NCBI GenBank assembly: GCA_029213045.1
Contig: JARGPN010000002.1
Span: forward strand, 96,183 to 160,182
Direction: 5' to 3'
Length of the DNA stretch: 64,000 nucleotides
Source of the DNA: Alcanivoracaceae bacterium
Lineage (GTDB): Bacteria > Pseudomonadota > Gammaproteobacteria > Pseudomonadales > Alcanivoracaceae
Under the pieces are notes generated by a model that made no database searches, was not told the DNA's origin, and was given only the letters and a program-made list of their open reading frames with translations. The translations under genes and the position numbers were made by a program. This document shows positions 18,751 to 29,065 of this stretch, in pieces; within the stretch, counting starts at the first letter, position 1, and each line of letters opens with the position of its first letter.

Positions 18751-20106
18751 ATGGATTGGCAACGCCTGCTTAATAAAAAACGCTTGGGAAATCGTCCCGC
18801 CAAAGATGAAAGTGGCCGCACCGCCTTCTTACGTGATCACGATAAAATTGTCTTCTCTGGCGCGTTTCGTCGCCTCGCTCGCAAGACACAAGTGCACCCT
18901 TTGGCCACCAATGATCATGTGCATAATCGTCTGACTCACTCCTTAGAAGTGTCCTGTGTCGGTCGCACGCTCGGCATACGGGTAGGCCAACGACTCAAGC
19001 AAGATGGGCATCTGCCAGATGATATCGACGCCACGGACTTAGGCGATATCGTGCAGTCTGCGTGCCTCGCCCATGATATTGGTAATCCGCCGTTTGGGCA
19101 CACTGGCGAACGCGCGATTCGCGCGTGGTTTCGCCATCAAGGCGCGCGCTATTTATCGATGCTCACCGATGAGCAACGTTCTGATTTGGAATTATTTGAA
19201 GGCAATGCGGAAGGCTTTCGTATTTTAACCAAGTCGGAATATCACGTTTACGATGACGGCATGCGTTTAACCTACGCTACTCTGGCGACATTTTTGAAAT
19301 ACCCGTGGCTATCCCATGCAGGCGCATCACAAAACTGTCCTCGTCCAGGCAAGTACAGTGCGTTCGTTGCAGACCAAGATGCCTTTCAAGAAGTGTGTGA
19401 GGCAACGGGATTAGTCAAACTCGGCAACCAACATTATGCACGCCATCCGCTCGCCTATTTAATGGAAGCCGCAGACGATTTTTGCTATGCGATTATTGAT
19501 TTAGAAGACGGTTTAGAAATGGATTTGCTGCACTGGGATGAGGTGTTCGCACTCCTTTCTCCTGCAATTCCTGATAACGATGAAGTACGCAAACTGATTC
19601 ACTCGGATTTTCGCGTGGGTCGAAAAGCATCGCTTTTGCGTGGAAAAATCATTGAAACTTTCATTGAAGCAGGCGTTGAATCTTTTATGGCGAATCACGA
19701 TGCGTTGCTCGCCGGCACACTTCAAGGCGATTTAATTTCGCACTCCGAGTCTGCCGTGCGAGACGTAGTGGAAAATGCTAAACAGCTAGCGCGTACGAAA
19801 GTGTTTGAACACCCCCGCAAGGTCGAGTTAGAAATTGGTGCGTACGAAGTGATTAGCACGTTGCTCAATGGATTAATTGAAGCAGCCGTGTCGTACGCGC
19901 AGGGCGACGAATCCAATTACCGGCATTTGCGCATTATTGATTTAATCGGCAAGCACAGCTTTCCGCCGTCGCTACGCGAATTGCCAGAACAAGAACGTAT
20001 TTATCAATGCATTATGCGTACAGTGGATTTTCTGTCTGGGATGACGGATAACTACGCGACATATTTAGCGAAGCAATTTGCGGGAATGGCGGAGTCGCGG
20101 TATTAG
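18751..20106 (+). CDS. dgt: dGTP triphosphohydrolase-like HD protein (dGTPase)
   Basis: FRRLARKTQVHPLATNDHVHNRLTHSLEVSCVGRTLG, CLAHDIGNPPFGHTGE HD motif. Confidence 0.92.
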   Translation: MDWQRLLNKKRLGNRPAKDESGRTAFLRDHDKIVFSGAFRRLARKTQVHPLATNDHVHNRLTHSLEVSCVGRTLGIRVGQRLKQDGHLPDDIDATDLGDIVQSACLAHDIGNPPFGHTGERAIRAWFRHQGARYLSMLTDEQRSDLELFEGNAEGFRILTKSEYHVYDDGMRLTYATLATFLKYPWLSHAGASQNCPRPGKYSAFVADQDAFQEVCEATGLVKLGNQHYARHPLAYLMEAADDFCYAIIDLEDGLEMDLLHWDEVFALLSPAIPDNDEVRKLIHSDFRVGRKASLLRGKIIETFIEAGVESFMANHDALLAGTLQGDLISHSESAVRDVVENAKQLARTKVFEHPRKVELEIGAYEVISTLLNGLIEAAVSYAQGDESNYRHLRIIDLIGKHSFPPSLRELPEQERIYQCIMRTVDFLSGMTDNYATYLAKQFAGMAESRY

Positions 20107-20112
20107 AATCGA

Positions 20113-20136
20113 GGCCGCCGTGAGGCGGCCCCTTTC
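20113..20136 (+). terminator. Intrinsic terminator
   Basis: GGCCGCC-GTGA-GGCGGCC followed by CCTTTC. Confidence 0.65.
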
Positions 20137-20145
20137 TAACAAAGC

Positions 20146-20793
20146 TTACTGCTTGATCAGCAACGCGAGATTGGTGAAGTCATAGATCGGCTCACCGTCT
20201 GTGGTCACCGTATCCTTGCCACTGAACACCAGCAGGTTCCCACCGGCCTTATTCAGTTCGACCGTATCGCCTGGGCCAAGTGTCAGCGTCACGGTGGCGC
20301 CGTCATCTGTCCAAGTGCCACTTAGCTGTTCAACAGAGGTAGTGGCAAAGTCCGGGTCAAACGCCTGGCGGCATGAGGACCCACAGTCACCGTTCACGGC
20401 ATCGACCAGAGAAGAACGGTTTTCATTGATGGTGCCGGTGAACGTCTCGTTAGCATCGAGGGTGAAAGACCCCGAGGAGCTAAACGTCGTAATTTCCGAA
20501 TAGCCTTCGTTCACAGCAGTGCCACTATCAGCAGCGATCTCTACCGCCAACTCAATAAACGTATAGGTGCCCGCCACACTGCCATCACCGACTACGCCTT
20601 CCAGCGCATCAATACGCTGTGAGTTGTCGTTGATGGCCGCGATCAAGGCAGCAAAGTTCGCGTTAACCTCCGCGGCCACCGCTGGGGTGCTGGCGGAGAA
20701 CGTAGTGGTGTCAGTACCAGCAGTCACTTCACTTGCAAATGCGCCGGAGGAAAGCATGGCAGCCGTGAGGCCTGTCAGGAGTAGCTTTTTCAT
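20146..20793 (-). CDS. Secreted hypothetical protein
   Basis: Signal peptide MKKLLLTGLTAAMLSSGAFA; TPAVAAEVNANFAALIAAINDNSQRIDALE segment. Confidence 0.7.
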   Translation of the reverse strand: MKKLLLTGLTAAMLSSGAFASEVTAGTDTTTFSASTPAVAAEVNANFAALIAAINDNSQRIDALEGVVGDGSVAGTYTFIELAVEIAADSGTAVNEGYSEITTFSSSGSFTLDANETFTGTINENRSSLVDAVNGDCGSSCRQAFDPDFATTSVEQLSGTWTDDGATVTLTLGPGDTVELNKAGGNLLVFSGKDTVTTDGEPIYDFTNLALLIKQ

Positions 20794-20833
20794 TTCATAT
20801 ACCTCTTAAGGTTTTTCCTGTTAACCAACGGCC

Positions 20834-23023
20834 TCACTGCCAGTTGGCTTCGTCCCAATTAAAATTGTTCCATACCGCGTCGGGCGAACCGCCGCCCTCT
20901 ACAACAAACGTTGCTGTTACCGCGCACGCGCTGGTCACAGGGTTTGTCGTGGTGTACGTCGTAGCATCGTCGGCGGTTAAGCCTCCACATCCAGTGACGC
21001 TAGCGATTTCGTAGCCACTATCTGGCGTCACGGTGAATGAGGCGGTGCTGCCGTGATCTACCTGCTGGGTGGGCGGCGAAATTGAGCCGTTTGCGCCAGC
21101 GGAAGAGGTCACTTCGTATTGCAGCAAATCGAACGTCGCCACCACTTCGCACGCTGCGGTGATGGTGTCCGTGGTGTAGGTATCGCCACTGAGATTGCCA
21201 CCACAACCGGTGACACCAGTTAACGAATAGCCTTCGTCGGCGGTCACGGTAAACACCTGCGCGGAGCCCTGAAACACTTCCGGATTCGCGGGGGTGAAGG
21301 AACCGTTCGGCGCCGTGGTAGTTACTAGGTGAGTGATCGCCGAGAACGTCGCGTTGACCGTACAATCGCCGGTGATAGCCGCCGTGGTGAACGTATCTCC
21401 GGACAAGCTGCCGCCGCACCCGCTAGCGCTAACCAGTTCGTTGTTTGCATCTGGCGTCAAGGTGAATGCGGGGGTCGAACCGTACAATGCGGTGACGCTT
21501 GTCGGTGACGCCGACCCTGAGCCTGAAATGCTCGTGGACACCGTGAAGGATTGCTCACTAAATGCCGCCGACACAGTGCACGCTTCGGTGATTGCGGGAG
21601 TGGTGAAAGTAAAACCATTACCCACTGGCGACAAGGTTCCTGTGCCGCAGCTCGCGTCGACAGAATCGAGCGTATAGCCGAGTGCAGGCGTCACCGTGAT
21701 GACCACCGTATCACCATGAAACACATCACTCGAGACTGGCGTTAGCGTGCCAGAGCCAGCCGTTACATCGGTGGACAAGACGTATTCAAGACGTGAGTAC
21801 ACAGGCGTAATCGTGCAGGCGGCGGTAATTGCTGCCGTCGTATACGTATTGCCCGACAGAGAACCGCCGCAGCCACTTACACTATCGACCGCCCAGCCCA
21901 CCGCCGGCATAACCGTAAACTCAGCGATAGATCCGTGATCAAAATCATCACCGCCAGGCGCGATCACCCCGCCTTCTATATTTATTACGTTCACTGAGTA
22001 TTGCTTCAACGCGAAGGTTGCAGACACCGAACAGGTCGCGGCGATATCGTTTGCGGTATAAACATTGCCGCTAAGTGATCCACCACAACCCGTTACCGCC
22101 TCGATATCGTGGGAGGCATCTGGGGCCAGCGTAAACTTCACTGTTCCACCGTTAAGCACACTCACTGACGCGGGTGTAATAGCACCCCCTGCGCCCGCCG
22201 ACGAGGTTACCGTAAACGCGGAAACACCCGCGTACACTGGGTCTGTCGCGAAGTCGCCGATAGCCGACACGAGGTCACCATCGTTAATCGCCGCTAATGA
22301 ACCGCCACCATCGATCGCGACTGCTCCTGCGCCGTCGACCAGCCCATCAAGCGTGCCGTCGCTCCCATCCTCAGCCAACGCCATGACCGCAGCGAAAGGA
22401 TCCGCCGCAGGCGCATTCGAATTCGCCAATTCAGATAGACCGCCCAAGATCGCCGCATATTGCAGGGCGTCATCGCTGGCGCCGCTTGCTGTAGAAGGCA
22501 CCGCACTTAATGGATCAAAGCTTACGCCCAATACGCTGTTCAGCTTTTCGCGGCCTGCGCTCAAGGCATCGTCGAGTGATGCCGTTGGGTTATCCCCCAA
22601 GTGCTTGCGCGTGCTGCGCACTAGCAGCTCGGACACGGGCGTCACCGCCACAGTGTCAGCACCGGTGGGCAACAACGAATTCATTTCACCCGCTGTGACG
22701 GTCCCGCCGGTTGCTTCGTCGGTATAGGTACCGCCGGTGGCAACGACTAACAACGGACGTGGGACACTACTGGGAATGCTGACCGACCAAGAGCCGTCGG
22801 CGGCCGTTGTAATTGGCCCGGCCACCGCAGCACCGGTCGCCTGACCGGCAGCATCCATTTGGAAAATATTTAGCGTGGCGCCGGCGACGGGGCCTTTGGA
22901 AACAAGGCCGCTAAGCGCAGCATTCGAAGAGCCGCCGCCCCCGCTGCTGCTGTCACCGCCGCCTCCGTCTCCGCAGCCGGCAATTGCAATCGCCGCCGCC
23001 AGACAAAGTGGTTTTAAGTTCAT
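20834..23023 (-). CDS. Large surface lipoprotein with six divergent InlB B-repeat-like modules
   Basis: Start MNLKPLCLAAAIAIAGC (lipobox), Gly/Ser linker, then about six 70-75 aa repeats containing GCGGSLSG.Y..xxI.xxC.VxATF. ORF track start (23116) is over-extended. Confidence 0.85.
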   Translation of the reverse strand: MNLKPLCLAAAIAIAGCGDGGGGDSSSGGGGSSNAALSGLVSKGPVAGATLNIFQMDAAGQATGAAVAGPITTAADGSWSVSIPSSVPRPLLVVATGGTYTDEATGGTVTAGEMNSLLPTGADTVAVTPVSELLVRSTRKHLGDNPTASLDDALSAGREKLNSVLGVSFDPLSAVPSTASGASDDALQYAAILGGLSELANSNAPAADPFAAVMALAEDGSDGTLDGLVDGAGAVAIDGGGSLAAINDGDLVSAIGDFATDPVYAGVSAFTVTSSAGAGGAITPASVSVLNGGTVKFTLAPDASHDIEAVTGCGGSLSGNVYTANDIAATCSVSATFALKQYSVNVINIEGGVIAPGGDDFDHGSIAEFTVMPAVGWAVDSVSGCGGSLSGNTYTTAAITAACTITPVYSRLEYVLSTDVTAGSGTLTPVSSDVFHGDTVVITVTPALGYTLDSVDASCGTGTLSPVGNGFTFTTPAITEACTVSAAFSEQSFTVSTSISGSGSASPTSVTALYGSTPAFTLTPDANNELVSASGCGGSLSGDTFTTAAITGDCTVNATFSAITHLVTTTAPNGSFTPANPEVFQGSAQVFTVTADEGYSLTGVTGCGGNLSGDTYTTDTITAACEVVATFDLLQYEVTSSAGANGSISPPTQQVDHGSTASFTVTPDSGYEIASVTGCGGLTADDATTYTTTNPVTSACAVTATFVVEGGGSPDAVWNNFNWDEANWQ

Positions 23024-23142
23024 CCAGAAACTCCTCGTTACCCCAAGATCTCTAACGATCTTTTTTACAGGGCGAGGAAAATTGGCGCATCCCCCATATA
23101 GGGTATGCGCTATCAATCAGCGAAAATATATGTGCGGAAATT

Positions 23143-23958
23143 TCACGCAGCTGTCACGGTCTGCATGATTTTTTCGAGGGCCGAATTAAATGCTTCCGGC
23201 AATTCTAGCTGCGGAAAATGCTTGGCATCGGCAAGTACCGTTTCTTTCACGTAGGGTGCGCAGCGCGTGCGCGCCTCATCGGATATCAAACCACCGTTCA
23301 GCACGTGGATAGAAATATTGCTTTGCGCCAAAGCAGTTTGCGGCTGCCAGCGCAGCAGGTCACCCCATAACGGCAGTGCCCAGCTTGTATCTGCGCTAGC
23401 CATATCGTGATGTAGCTGCGCCTTCAGCGCAGCGGGTAAATCTTCACGGCAGTTTGTGTCGACGAGGTTCTGCATAGCGCCAACAAAATCAGCGGCAAAT
23501 GCCTGCTCAATTTCTTCCGCCATGGCCTCCGGCAAATCACCATAGGGAATCACGAAGGTATCAATCAGTATCACAGCACGCACTTTATTCATCAGACGCG
23601 CCGCCTCCAACACCACAGCGCCGCCCATGGAATGCCCGACCAAAATCACTTCACGTCCACCTTGTTGTGCCGTGATCAATGCAGCGATTTCTTCGGCCAT
23701 CCCAACAATCGTGGCATCTAACGGCGGCGTCTGCGCACTGTCGCCGTGGCCTGGCAAATCCAGCGTTAGCACTTCGCCGAAATTCGATAGCAGCGATAAT
23801 TGCCCCGCCCAATGCCCGCGACGACACGCCCAGCCATGCACCGGCACAATAAGAAACTCCTCGGTACCTTTTTTAGCCCTCATCCGAGTCGCCGCTAAAC
23901 CGCCAGATCTTGCAGTTAGTCGCTCAAAATTCACTCTTCCTTCCTCTTCTTCCTGCAA
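23143..23958 (-). CDS. Alpha/beta hydrolase
   Basis: VHGWACRRGHWAGQL and LVGHSMGGAVVLE nucleophile elbow. Confidence 0.9.
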   Translation of the reverse strand: MQEEEEGRVNFERLTARSGGLAATRMRAKKGTEEFLIVPVHGWACRRGHWAGQLSLLSNFGEVLTLDLPGHGDSAQTPPLDATIVGMAEEIAALITAQQGGREVILVGHSMGGAVVLEAARLMNKVRAVILIDTFVIPYGDLPEAMAEEIEQAFAADFVGAMQNLVDTNCREDLPAALKAQLHHDMASADTSWALPLWGDLLRWQPQTALAQSNISIHVLNGGLISDEARTRCAPYVKETVLADAKHFPQLELPEAFNSALEKIMQTVTAA

Positions 23959-24032
23959 TAGTTAAAAATGATATCTAAGAATTTGTCACAGCCCATCCAG
24001 TGCAGCAAGCATTGCACGATTATTGCTAGTAT

Positions 24033-25232
24033 ATGCAAGCCATCACATGGAGTTACGTTTTGCATTTTACGGAACAACAGCAGCACCACTTGCTAGACCG
24101 ACTTTACCTCGCGCCGTTCGAGAAAGATGGCTGGCAAACTTTTTTAGCTGATCTTGTTCAAGCCTGCGACAGTCGCTCCGCGCGATTGCTGACACTTAAC
24201 GCAAACGCCGATCGCGTTTACAGCAGCGTGCAAGTGAATACCGACGCTAAAGCACACCAAGCCTATGTGGATTACTACGTGAATCACTGCCCCTGGCGGC
24301 CGGAGCTTGCGCAAAAGGAGCCCGGACAGCTGTACTCGACATTTCTAGATTTTTCCTGCAACCAACAACAGTTTTATCGCAGCGAATTTTTTAATGACTG
24401 GGCCCGGCCACAGAATATTCATCATGGCGCTTGCGGTACGGCAGGAAGCTATCAGGATTTAAATTTTCAATTGTTAGTACAGCGCACTGGCGATCAAGGG
24501 CATTTCGACCGTAACGTGATGAGCGCACTGAATGGCTTGTTACCGCATGTTCGCCGCGCCCTGCATATTGAAGCACTGCACTGGCAACAACGCTGCCTGC
24601 GCAGTGCGCGCGAACAGCAGCATAATTGTGCCGCCATGATGCTGCTTGATGAGCAGGGGCGCGTCGCCTTTATGAGCGAGGAAGCTCAAGCATATTTTTG
24701 CGACGGCGGCGCTATCGGCTTGCGTGACAGCGCCATTTATTTGCGCCACGCAGCAACTCAACAAAGTTTGATGTCGACCATCAGCGAAGTATTAAACGCT
24801 CGCCTCGCGCACGCGGGCAACGTCATCAATGTGGAGCGAGCAGGTCAATCTGATCTGCGCCTGTTGGTGATGCCGGTACATCCGGACGCCACCGAAAACC
24901 CGTTATTCCCCACTAGAGCCTTCGCTGCCGTGTTTATCATCGACATCGAATCCGAAGTGCATATCGATGAACATCTGCTGGCACAACTGCTCGGCCTAAC
25001 GGCGGCGGAAGCACGTAACGCCTCAGCAGTGGCACGGGGAATGAGCCCCGCAGAACTCGCTCGGGCATTTAATGTGTCGATACATACTGCGCGCAGCCAA
25101 CTTAAAAGCGTGTTCAGGAAAACAGGCACCTCATCGCAATCGCAACTCAGCAGCCTTATTTTGAACTCGCCGGCAGCGCAACGTGGACCGCGAGGCAATC
25201 TGTCCAGCATTGCCGACAGAATCTTTAGCTAA
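24033..25232 (+). CDS. LuxR-type HTH transcriptional regulator
   Basis: C-terminal HTH LTAAEARNASAVARGMSPAELARAFNVSIHTARSQLKSVFRKTGTSSQSQL. Confidence 0.85.
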   Translation: MQAITWSYVLHFTEQQQHHLLDRLYLAPFEKDGWQTFLADLVQACDSRSARLLTLNANADRVYSSVQVNTDAKAHQAYVDYYVNHCPWRPELAQKEPGQLYSTFLDFSCNQQQFYRSEFFNDWARPQNIHHGACGTAGSYQDLNFQLLVQRTGDQGHFDRNVMSALNGLLPHVRRALHIEALHWQQRCLRSAREQQHNCAAMMLLDEQGRVAFMSEEAQAYFCDGGAIGLRDSAIYLRHAATQQSLMSTISEVLNARLAHAGNVINVERAGQSDLRLLVMPVHPDATENPLFPTRAFAAVFIIDIESEVHIDEHLLAQLLGLTAAEARNASAVARGMSPAELARAFNVSIHTARSQLKSVFRKTGTSSQSQLSSLILNSPAAQRGPRGNLSSIADRIFS

Positions 25233-25257
25233 CGCAGCAGTTTACATTGCCATTGTT

Positions 25258-25671
25258 TTAATCTGTGGGCTTGCCGCGCATCGCTTTGATTTGCCCGCGC
25301 TTGGTTTTGCTGTCCATCCGACGCTTCTGAGAGGCTTTTGTCGCGCGTGTCGGGCGGCGCGTTTTTTGGATAACCGTGGCGGCTTGAATCAGTTCTTTTA
25401 GGCGCATCAGCGCATCATCACGATTTTTTTCTTGGGTGCGGAATTGCTGCGCCTTGATAACAATAACGCCTTCTTTACTAATGCGTTTATCCGCCGAGCC
25501 AAGCAAGCGTGACTTATAGAACTCCGGCAAAGAAGACGCATGAATATCAAAGCGAAGATGAATGGCTGACGAAACTTTATTGACGTTTTGGCCACCCGCG
25601 CCTTGGGCACGGATAGCCGACAACTCAATCTCTTCGTCGGGAATAGAAACACCGGCTGAAATAACTAACAT
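25258..25671 (-). CDS. arfB: Alternative ribosome-rescue aminoacyl-tRNA hydrolase ArfB (YaeJ)
   Basis: [19 protein letters not shown] (GGQ) and basic C-terminal tail. Confidence 0.93.
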   Translation of the reverse strand: MLVISAGVSIPDEEIELSAIRAQGAGGQNVNKVSSAIHLRFDIHASSLPEFYKSRLLGSADKRISKEGVIVIKAQQFRTQEKNRDDALMRLKELIQAATVIQKTRRPTRATKASQKRRMDSKTKRGQIKAMRGKPTD

Positions 25672-25731
25672 AAAAATGTTGGTACGTGATGGCGAATGAA
25701 TGAAGCACGTTAACTCGCATCACTTTAACAG

Positions 25732-26352
25732 TCATTGAGGCGAAAAGACTAATTCCATTTTCTTTGAATCCGGCACCTGATGACCAGAGCGCCGCCCTGT
25801 GAAATGCTTTAACTTAAGTACTTTCAAGCCTAATCGATGATACAGCGCCTGCGCGCGCGGGTTATTGCTAGCAACATCTAACGCGAACGTGCGGTAACCG
25901 CTTTCTCGCGCCGAGTGTATATGCTGCTCCAACATTCTACTGCCGATGCCCTGTCCGCGCATTGCCGCGTCGACGCCAAAATTAGCCAAATACAATTCAT
26001 CTCTCTGCGGCGGCCTCATCACACTGCCCACATGATTCGCTCTGAGCAACACACCCCACATTTTCCGAGGACCAAAAAAACGCATGATGTTTAACGTGCT
26101 GCCAAGCATTAAACGCTTGTACATATAACCGTCGTAAAAACAGCCTGTGGCTACCACTTTTTCATCTACAAGCGCCACCGTTACATTATGATGCCCGCAT
26201 AAACCTCTACCACTGAGAAATTCGTAGCGAATATAGTCGAGCACATCACCGTCTTGGAATTTATACAGAAAGTCGTATAGCTCGGGACCAGAGCTATACA
26301 TCAATGACGCGACTGCATGAACATCGTCAGGTTGCGCGGGGCGGATAAACAT
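25732..26352 (-). CDS. GNAT family N-acetyltransferase
   Basis: MRGQGIGSRMLEQHI and SNNPRAQALYHRLGLKV motifs. Confidence 0.9.
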   Translation of the reverse strand: MFIRPAQPDDVHAVASLMYSSGPELYDFLYKFQDGDVLDYIRYEFLSGRGLCGHHNVTVALVDEKVVATGCFYDGYMYKRLMLGSTLNIMRFFGPRKMWGVLLRANHVGSVMRPPQRDELYLANFGVDAAMRGQGIGSRMLEQHIHSARESGYRTFALDVASNNPRAQALYHRLGLKVLKLKHFTGRRSGHQVPDSKKMELVFSPQ

Positions 26353-26416
26353 TTTTCAACTCCTTCCTTGGACATTAACACCCTATCCTTTGGGTGAATT
26401 TTTCGTGTATGGAATA

Positions 26417-26986
26417 TTACCACTTCATCATCGGTGCTGGATTCAGGGGATGTCGTACAAACCAGCGCAGAGACCGACGTAATAGCATGCGATGAAATCC
26501 CGCATTGGGGAACGTGCTTTTTAGTTGCACAATGAAATGCCTCGGCAAGCCAGCGCGCACAATGCCCAACGAAAAATCAACGAGATCTGCGCGGCGAAAT
26601 AATTCGACCAGCGGATACGTCTTATCATCACTCTTCGTTAGCTTATGATGCTCTGAAATCATTTGTTTTATTTCTTCCGTCCACTCACTGAGCCCACTCT
26701 CTTGAAGATATTTTTCCGCTGGAGGCAACGACGGTGGAATGTAATCAAGCGTATCTCTTACCCACAAGCCGATATCGTGAAAGCATGCCGCGATACACAC
26801 CTTCTGCTTTTCAACATCCGATATTGGTGCTGGGCTAAGCGCAAAACAGCAGTGCACCATGCGATAGACATGGTTTTTATATCCGTCGAAATCCGCTCCT
26901 ATCTGCGTCTTCCAAGGCGCAAGGATTTCCTCAATCAGAGCGATGGGCGTATCGATTAGGATTTCATGGTTAGTAGCGCTGCTCAC
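26417..26986 (-). CDS. HD domain-containing protein
   Basis: YRMVHCCF, AACFHDIGLWV and SEHHKLT motifs; GTG start at VSSATNHEILID assumed (ORF track begins at 27028). Confidence 0.75.
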   Translation of the reverse strand: MSSATNHEILIDTPIALIEEILAPWKTQIGADFDGYKNHVYRMVHCCFALSPAPISDVEKQKVCIAACFHDIGLWVRDTLDYIPPSLPPAEKYLQESGLSEWTEEIKQMISEHHKLTKSDDKTYPLVELFRRADLVDFSLGIVRAGLPRHFIVQLKSTFPNAGFHRMLLRRSLRWFVRHPLNPAPMMKW

Positions 26987-27160
26987 AAGGCATCCCCAAT
27001 ATATTGGCCGCGCAATTGCGCGCGGCAACCTTGCGTCTGCTCAATGTAGCATAATTCGGAAATGATTCGCCCACGAAATTGAGCGCACAATTAGAACAAC
27101 ATGAAAAATAGCGAAGTGCATAGTTCGGATTTGATATTGAATGGACATTAATCGGGTATT

Positions 27161-27198
27161 CTCGCGGCGCCGGCGAGATTAATTCGCCGCGCCGCGAG
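27161..27198. terminator. Very GC-rich hairpin downstream of the OmpA-like gene
   Basis: CTCGCGGCGCCGGCGA-GATTAAT-TCGCCGCGCCGCGAG with a single bulge; no U tract. Confidence 0.5.
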
Positions 27199-27211
27199 CA
27201 AACCATTCAGA

Positions 27212-28639
27212 TTAATTGGTGAGCTTAATCACCACGTCGATGCGACGGTTTTTAGCCCGGCCTTCAACGGATTCGTTATTGGCGATCGGACGCGTTTCAC
27301 CATAACCCACCGAAGAAATTTGCTCTGGCGTGAGCGTCATATTGGTTTTCAAATATTCCACCACCGCGGTCGCTCGCTCTTCCGATAACGTTAGGTTGCT
27401 GGCGTCGCTGCCGTACGAATCCGTATGCCCTTCGATAGTAGTATGCGGCGTATTGGATATTTCGATCGCTTCTTTGACTTTTGCCAGCAACACTAAGTGT
27501 TCTGGTTTTAGTTCTGACCTGTTGCTATCAAAATTTAATCCAATCATACGAATAATCATGTTCTTGTTTTGGCGGAAAATTTCCGCTTCGTTCGGCTCAA
27601 AAATGCTTTCAAGGTTAGCGAGCAATGCACGGAAGCGCTCTTCCGCTGCGAGCTGCTCGGACTGAACACCCAATATCTCAGAAAGCCGCGCAATTTCCGC
27701 TGCTTGCTCAGCGCGCACTAACAAACTCTGGTCTAGCTCTTTCGACCGTTTCTGCAAATTCTTTACAGACTTAATAATTTCCTTTTCAGTTGCGTCGTAA
27801 CCATCGTGTAGCGATGCCACGATATCTAACTCACCCGCTATAGCTGTTAGGGGACGCTCGTAATTTGTGATGATATCTTCGACGGAAAAATCTTTTTTCT
27901 TCACGCCAATGGAAAGCTTGGTAATGGTGATGGCATGCTGCGCTTCATTGCGCGCCCGGCGCGCGAGATCGCGGGGATAGTCCGTATCATAACGATTCTC
28001 GGTTAGCTCCCGCTCTGCGTCGGCCAGCAAAAGCTTTGCGTCAATAAATGTCTTAGTGGCGTAGCGATCGGCTTTCAGCTCTTTGGCTTTTTCAATGAGG
28101 TTACGTGCGCCACCAAGATAGTTGGTCTTAATCGCCTTTAATTCTGCTTGATAGAAAAATTCGGTGATTTTCTTGGCGTCTTCTCGCGAGTTCTTCGTCT
28201 TTCCATCTTCAAAGTTAGAGGCTGCATCGTTGAATTCATCCTCCGCCAACTTCCAAGCCTCACCCGCGTACTGAGGCGCGCTCGCGGATAACGCATTGGT
28301 GCGCGCTTGTATTACGCCTGCAAATGTCGTTTGTGATTGCTGCGTTGTTGCCATCGCTTGGTTTAAGTAACTTTGCGAACGGGACAGTTCTTCGCGAATG
28401 TCCGCAAGGCTGCGGTTCTGGTAAAAACGATTTTTCGCGCTTTTATAGTATTTCACTGCCTTGGCGTAATTCTGTGGCGCCAGCACATCCACATGGGCGG
28501 TTTTGGCGTTAGCGAGGCTCTGCTCAATCTCTGAAAATAATTGATGATGGACAACAGCACTGCCAGCCGCCGAGGCAACATTGGACATCGAACTGATTGC
28601 CACGAACAAGCTCAGCAGAAAAGCATGGAAAAACTTCAT
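27212..28639 (-). CDS. OmpA-family envelope protein with long helical DUF4398-like N-terminus
   Basis: Signal peptide; C-terminal OmpA motif TTIEGHTDSYGSDASNLTLSEERATAVVEYL...GYGETRPIANNESVEGRAKNRRIDV. Confidence 0.9.
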   Translation of the reverse strand: MKFFHAFLLSLFVAISSMSNVASAAGSAVVHHQLFSEIEQSLANAKTAHVDVLAPQNYAKAVKYYKSAKNRFYQNRSLADIREELSRSQSYLNQAMATTQQSQTTFAGVIQARTNALSASAPQYAGEAWKLAEDEFNDAASNFEDGKTKNSREDAKKITEFFYQAELKAIKTNYLGGARNLIEKAKELKADRYATKTFIDAKLLLADAERELTENRYDTDYPRDLARRARNEAQHAITITKLSIGVKKKDFSVEDIITNYERPLTAIAGELDIVASLHDGYDATEKEIIKSVKNLQKRSKELDQSLLVRAEQAAEIARLSEILGVQSEQLAAEERFRALLANLESIFEPNEAEIFRQNKNMIIRMIGLNFDSNRSELKPEHLVLLAKVKEAIEISNTPHTTIEGHTDSYGSDASNLTLSEERATAVVEYLKTNMTLTPEQISSVGYGETRPIANNESVEGRAKNRRIDVVIKLTN

Positions 28640-28876
28640 GTAGGAACCCTTTTATTATATTGACGGCGATTAATTTTTCGCCGATTCAGAAAGCGTGGGG
28701 GTGATTAACGTCAATCCGGTCAAAACTGACATCTCTTATAACATTGCGTAGCAGGCGGAAACACCCATCAGCGTTTGCGAATGGGGCTAGGCTTCTTGCT
28801 CAGCCGATTAACGGTCACCGGCGTGGTCACCTTGGGCACAAAGAAAAGGCTTATTGCTCGCTTCGCTTTGCTGGGG

Positions 28877-29064
28877 ATCGCTTGCAGGCAAGCTCCCACA
28901 AGGGCAGTGCTTGGGATTTGCCGTGGTTTTCATATTGGCTTTCAGGCATGTCTGCATTGGAAAAACATCACCACAATCAAATGCGGCGTTGTTCTAAGTG
29001 GGAGCCTGCCTGCAAGCGATGGTGCGGTGATCTAGGCTCAATCGCTTGCAAGCAAGCTCCCACA
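28877..29064. repeat. REP-like repeat cluster (copies 28877..28900, 28997..29020 inverted, 29041..29064)
   Basis: Three copies of the ATCGCTTGC(A/G)(A/G)GCAAGCTCCCACA family; the last ends one base before the recD stop codon. Confidence 0.9.
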
Positions 29065-29065
29065 G

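Noticed and set aside
21018-22727. ORFs antisense to or out of frame with the repeat lipoprotein (21018..21419, 21333..21677, 22065..22727)
   Set aside because: Shadows of a repetitive GC-rich coding sequence; no start context or domain signal.
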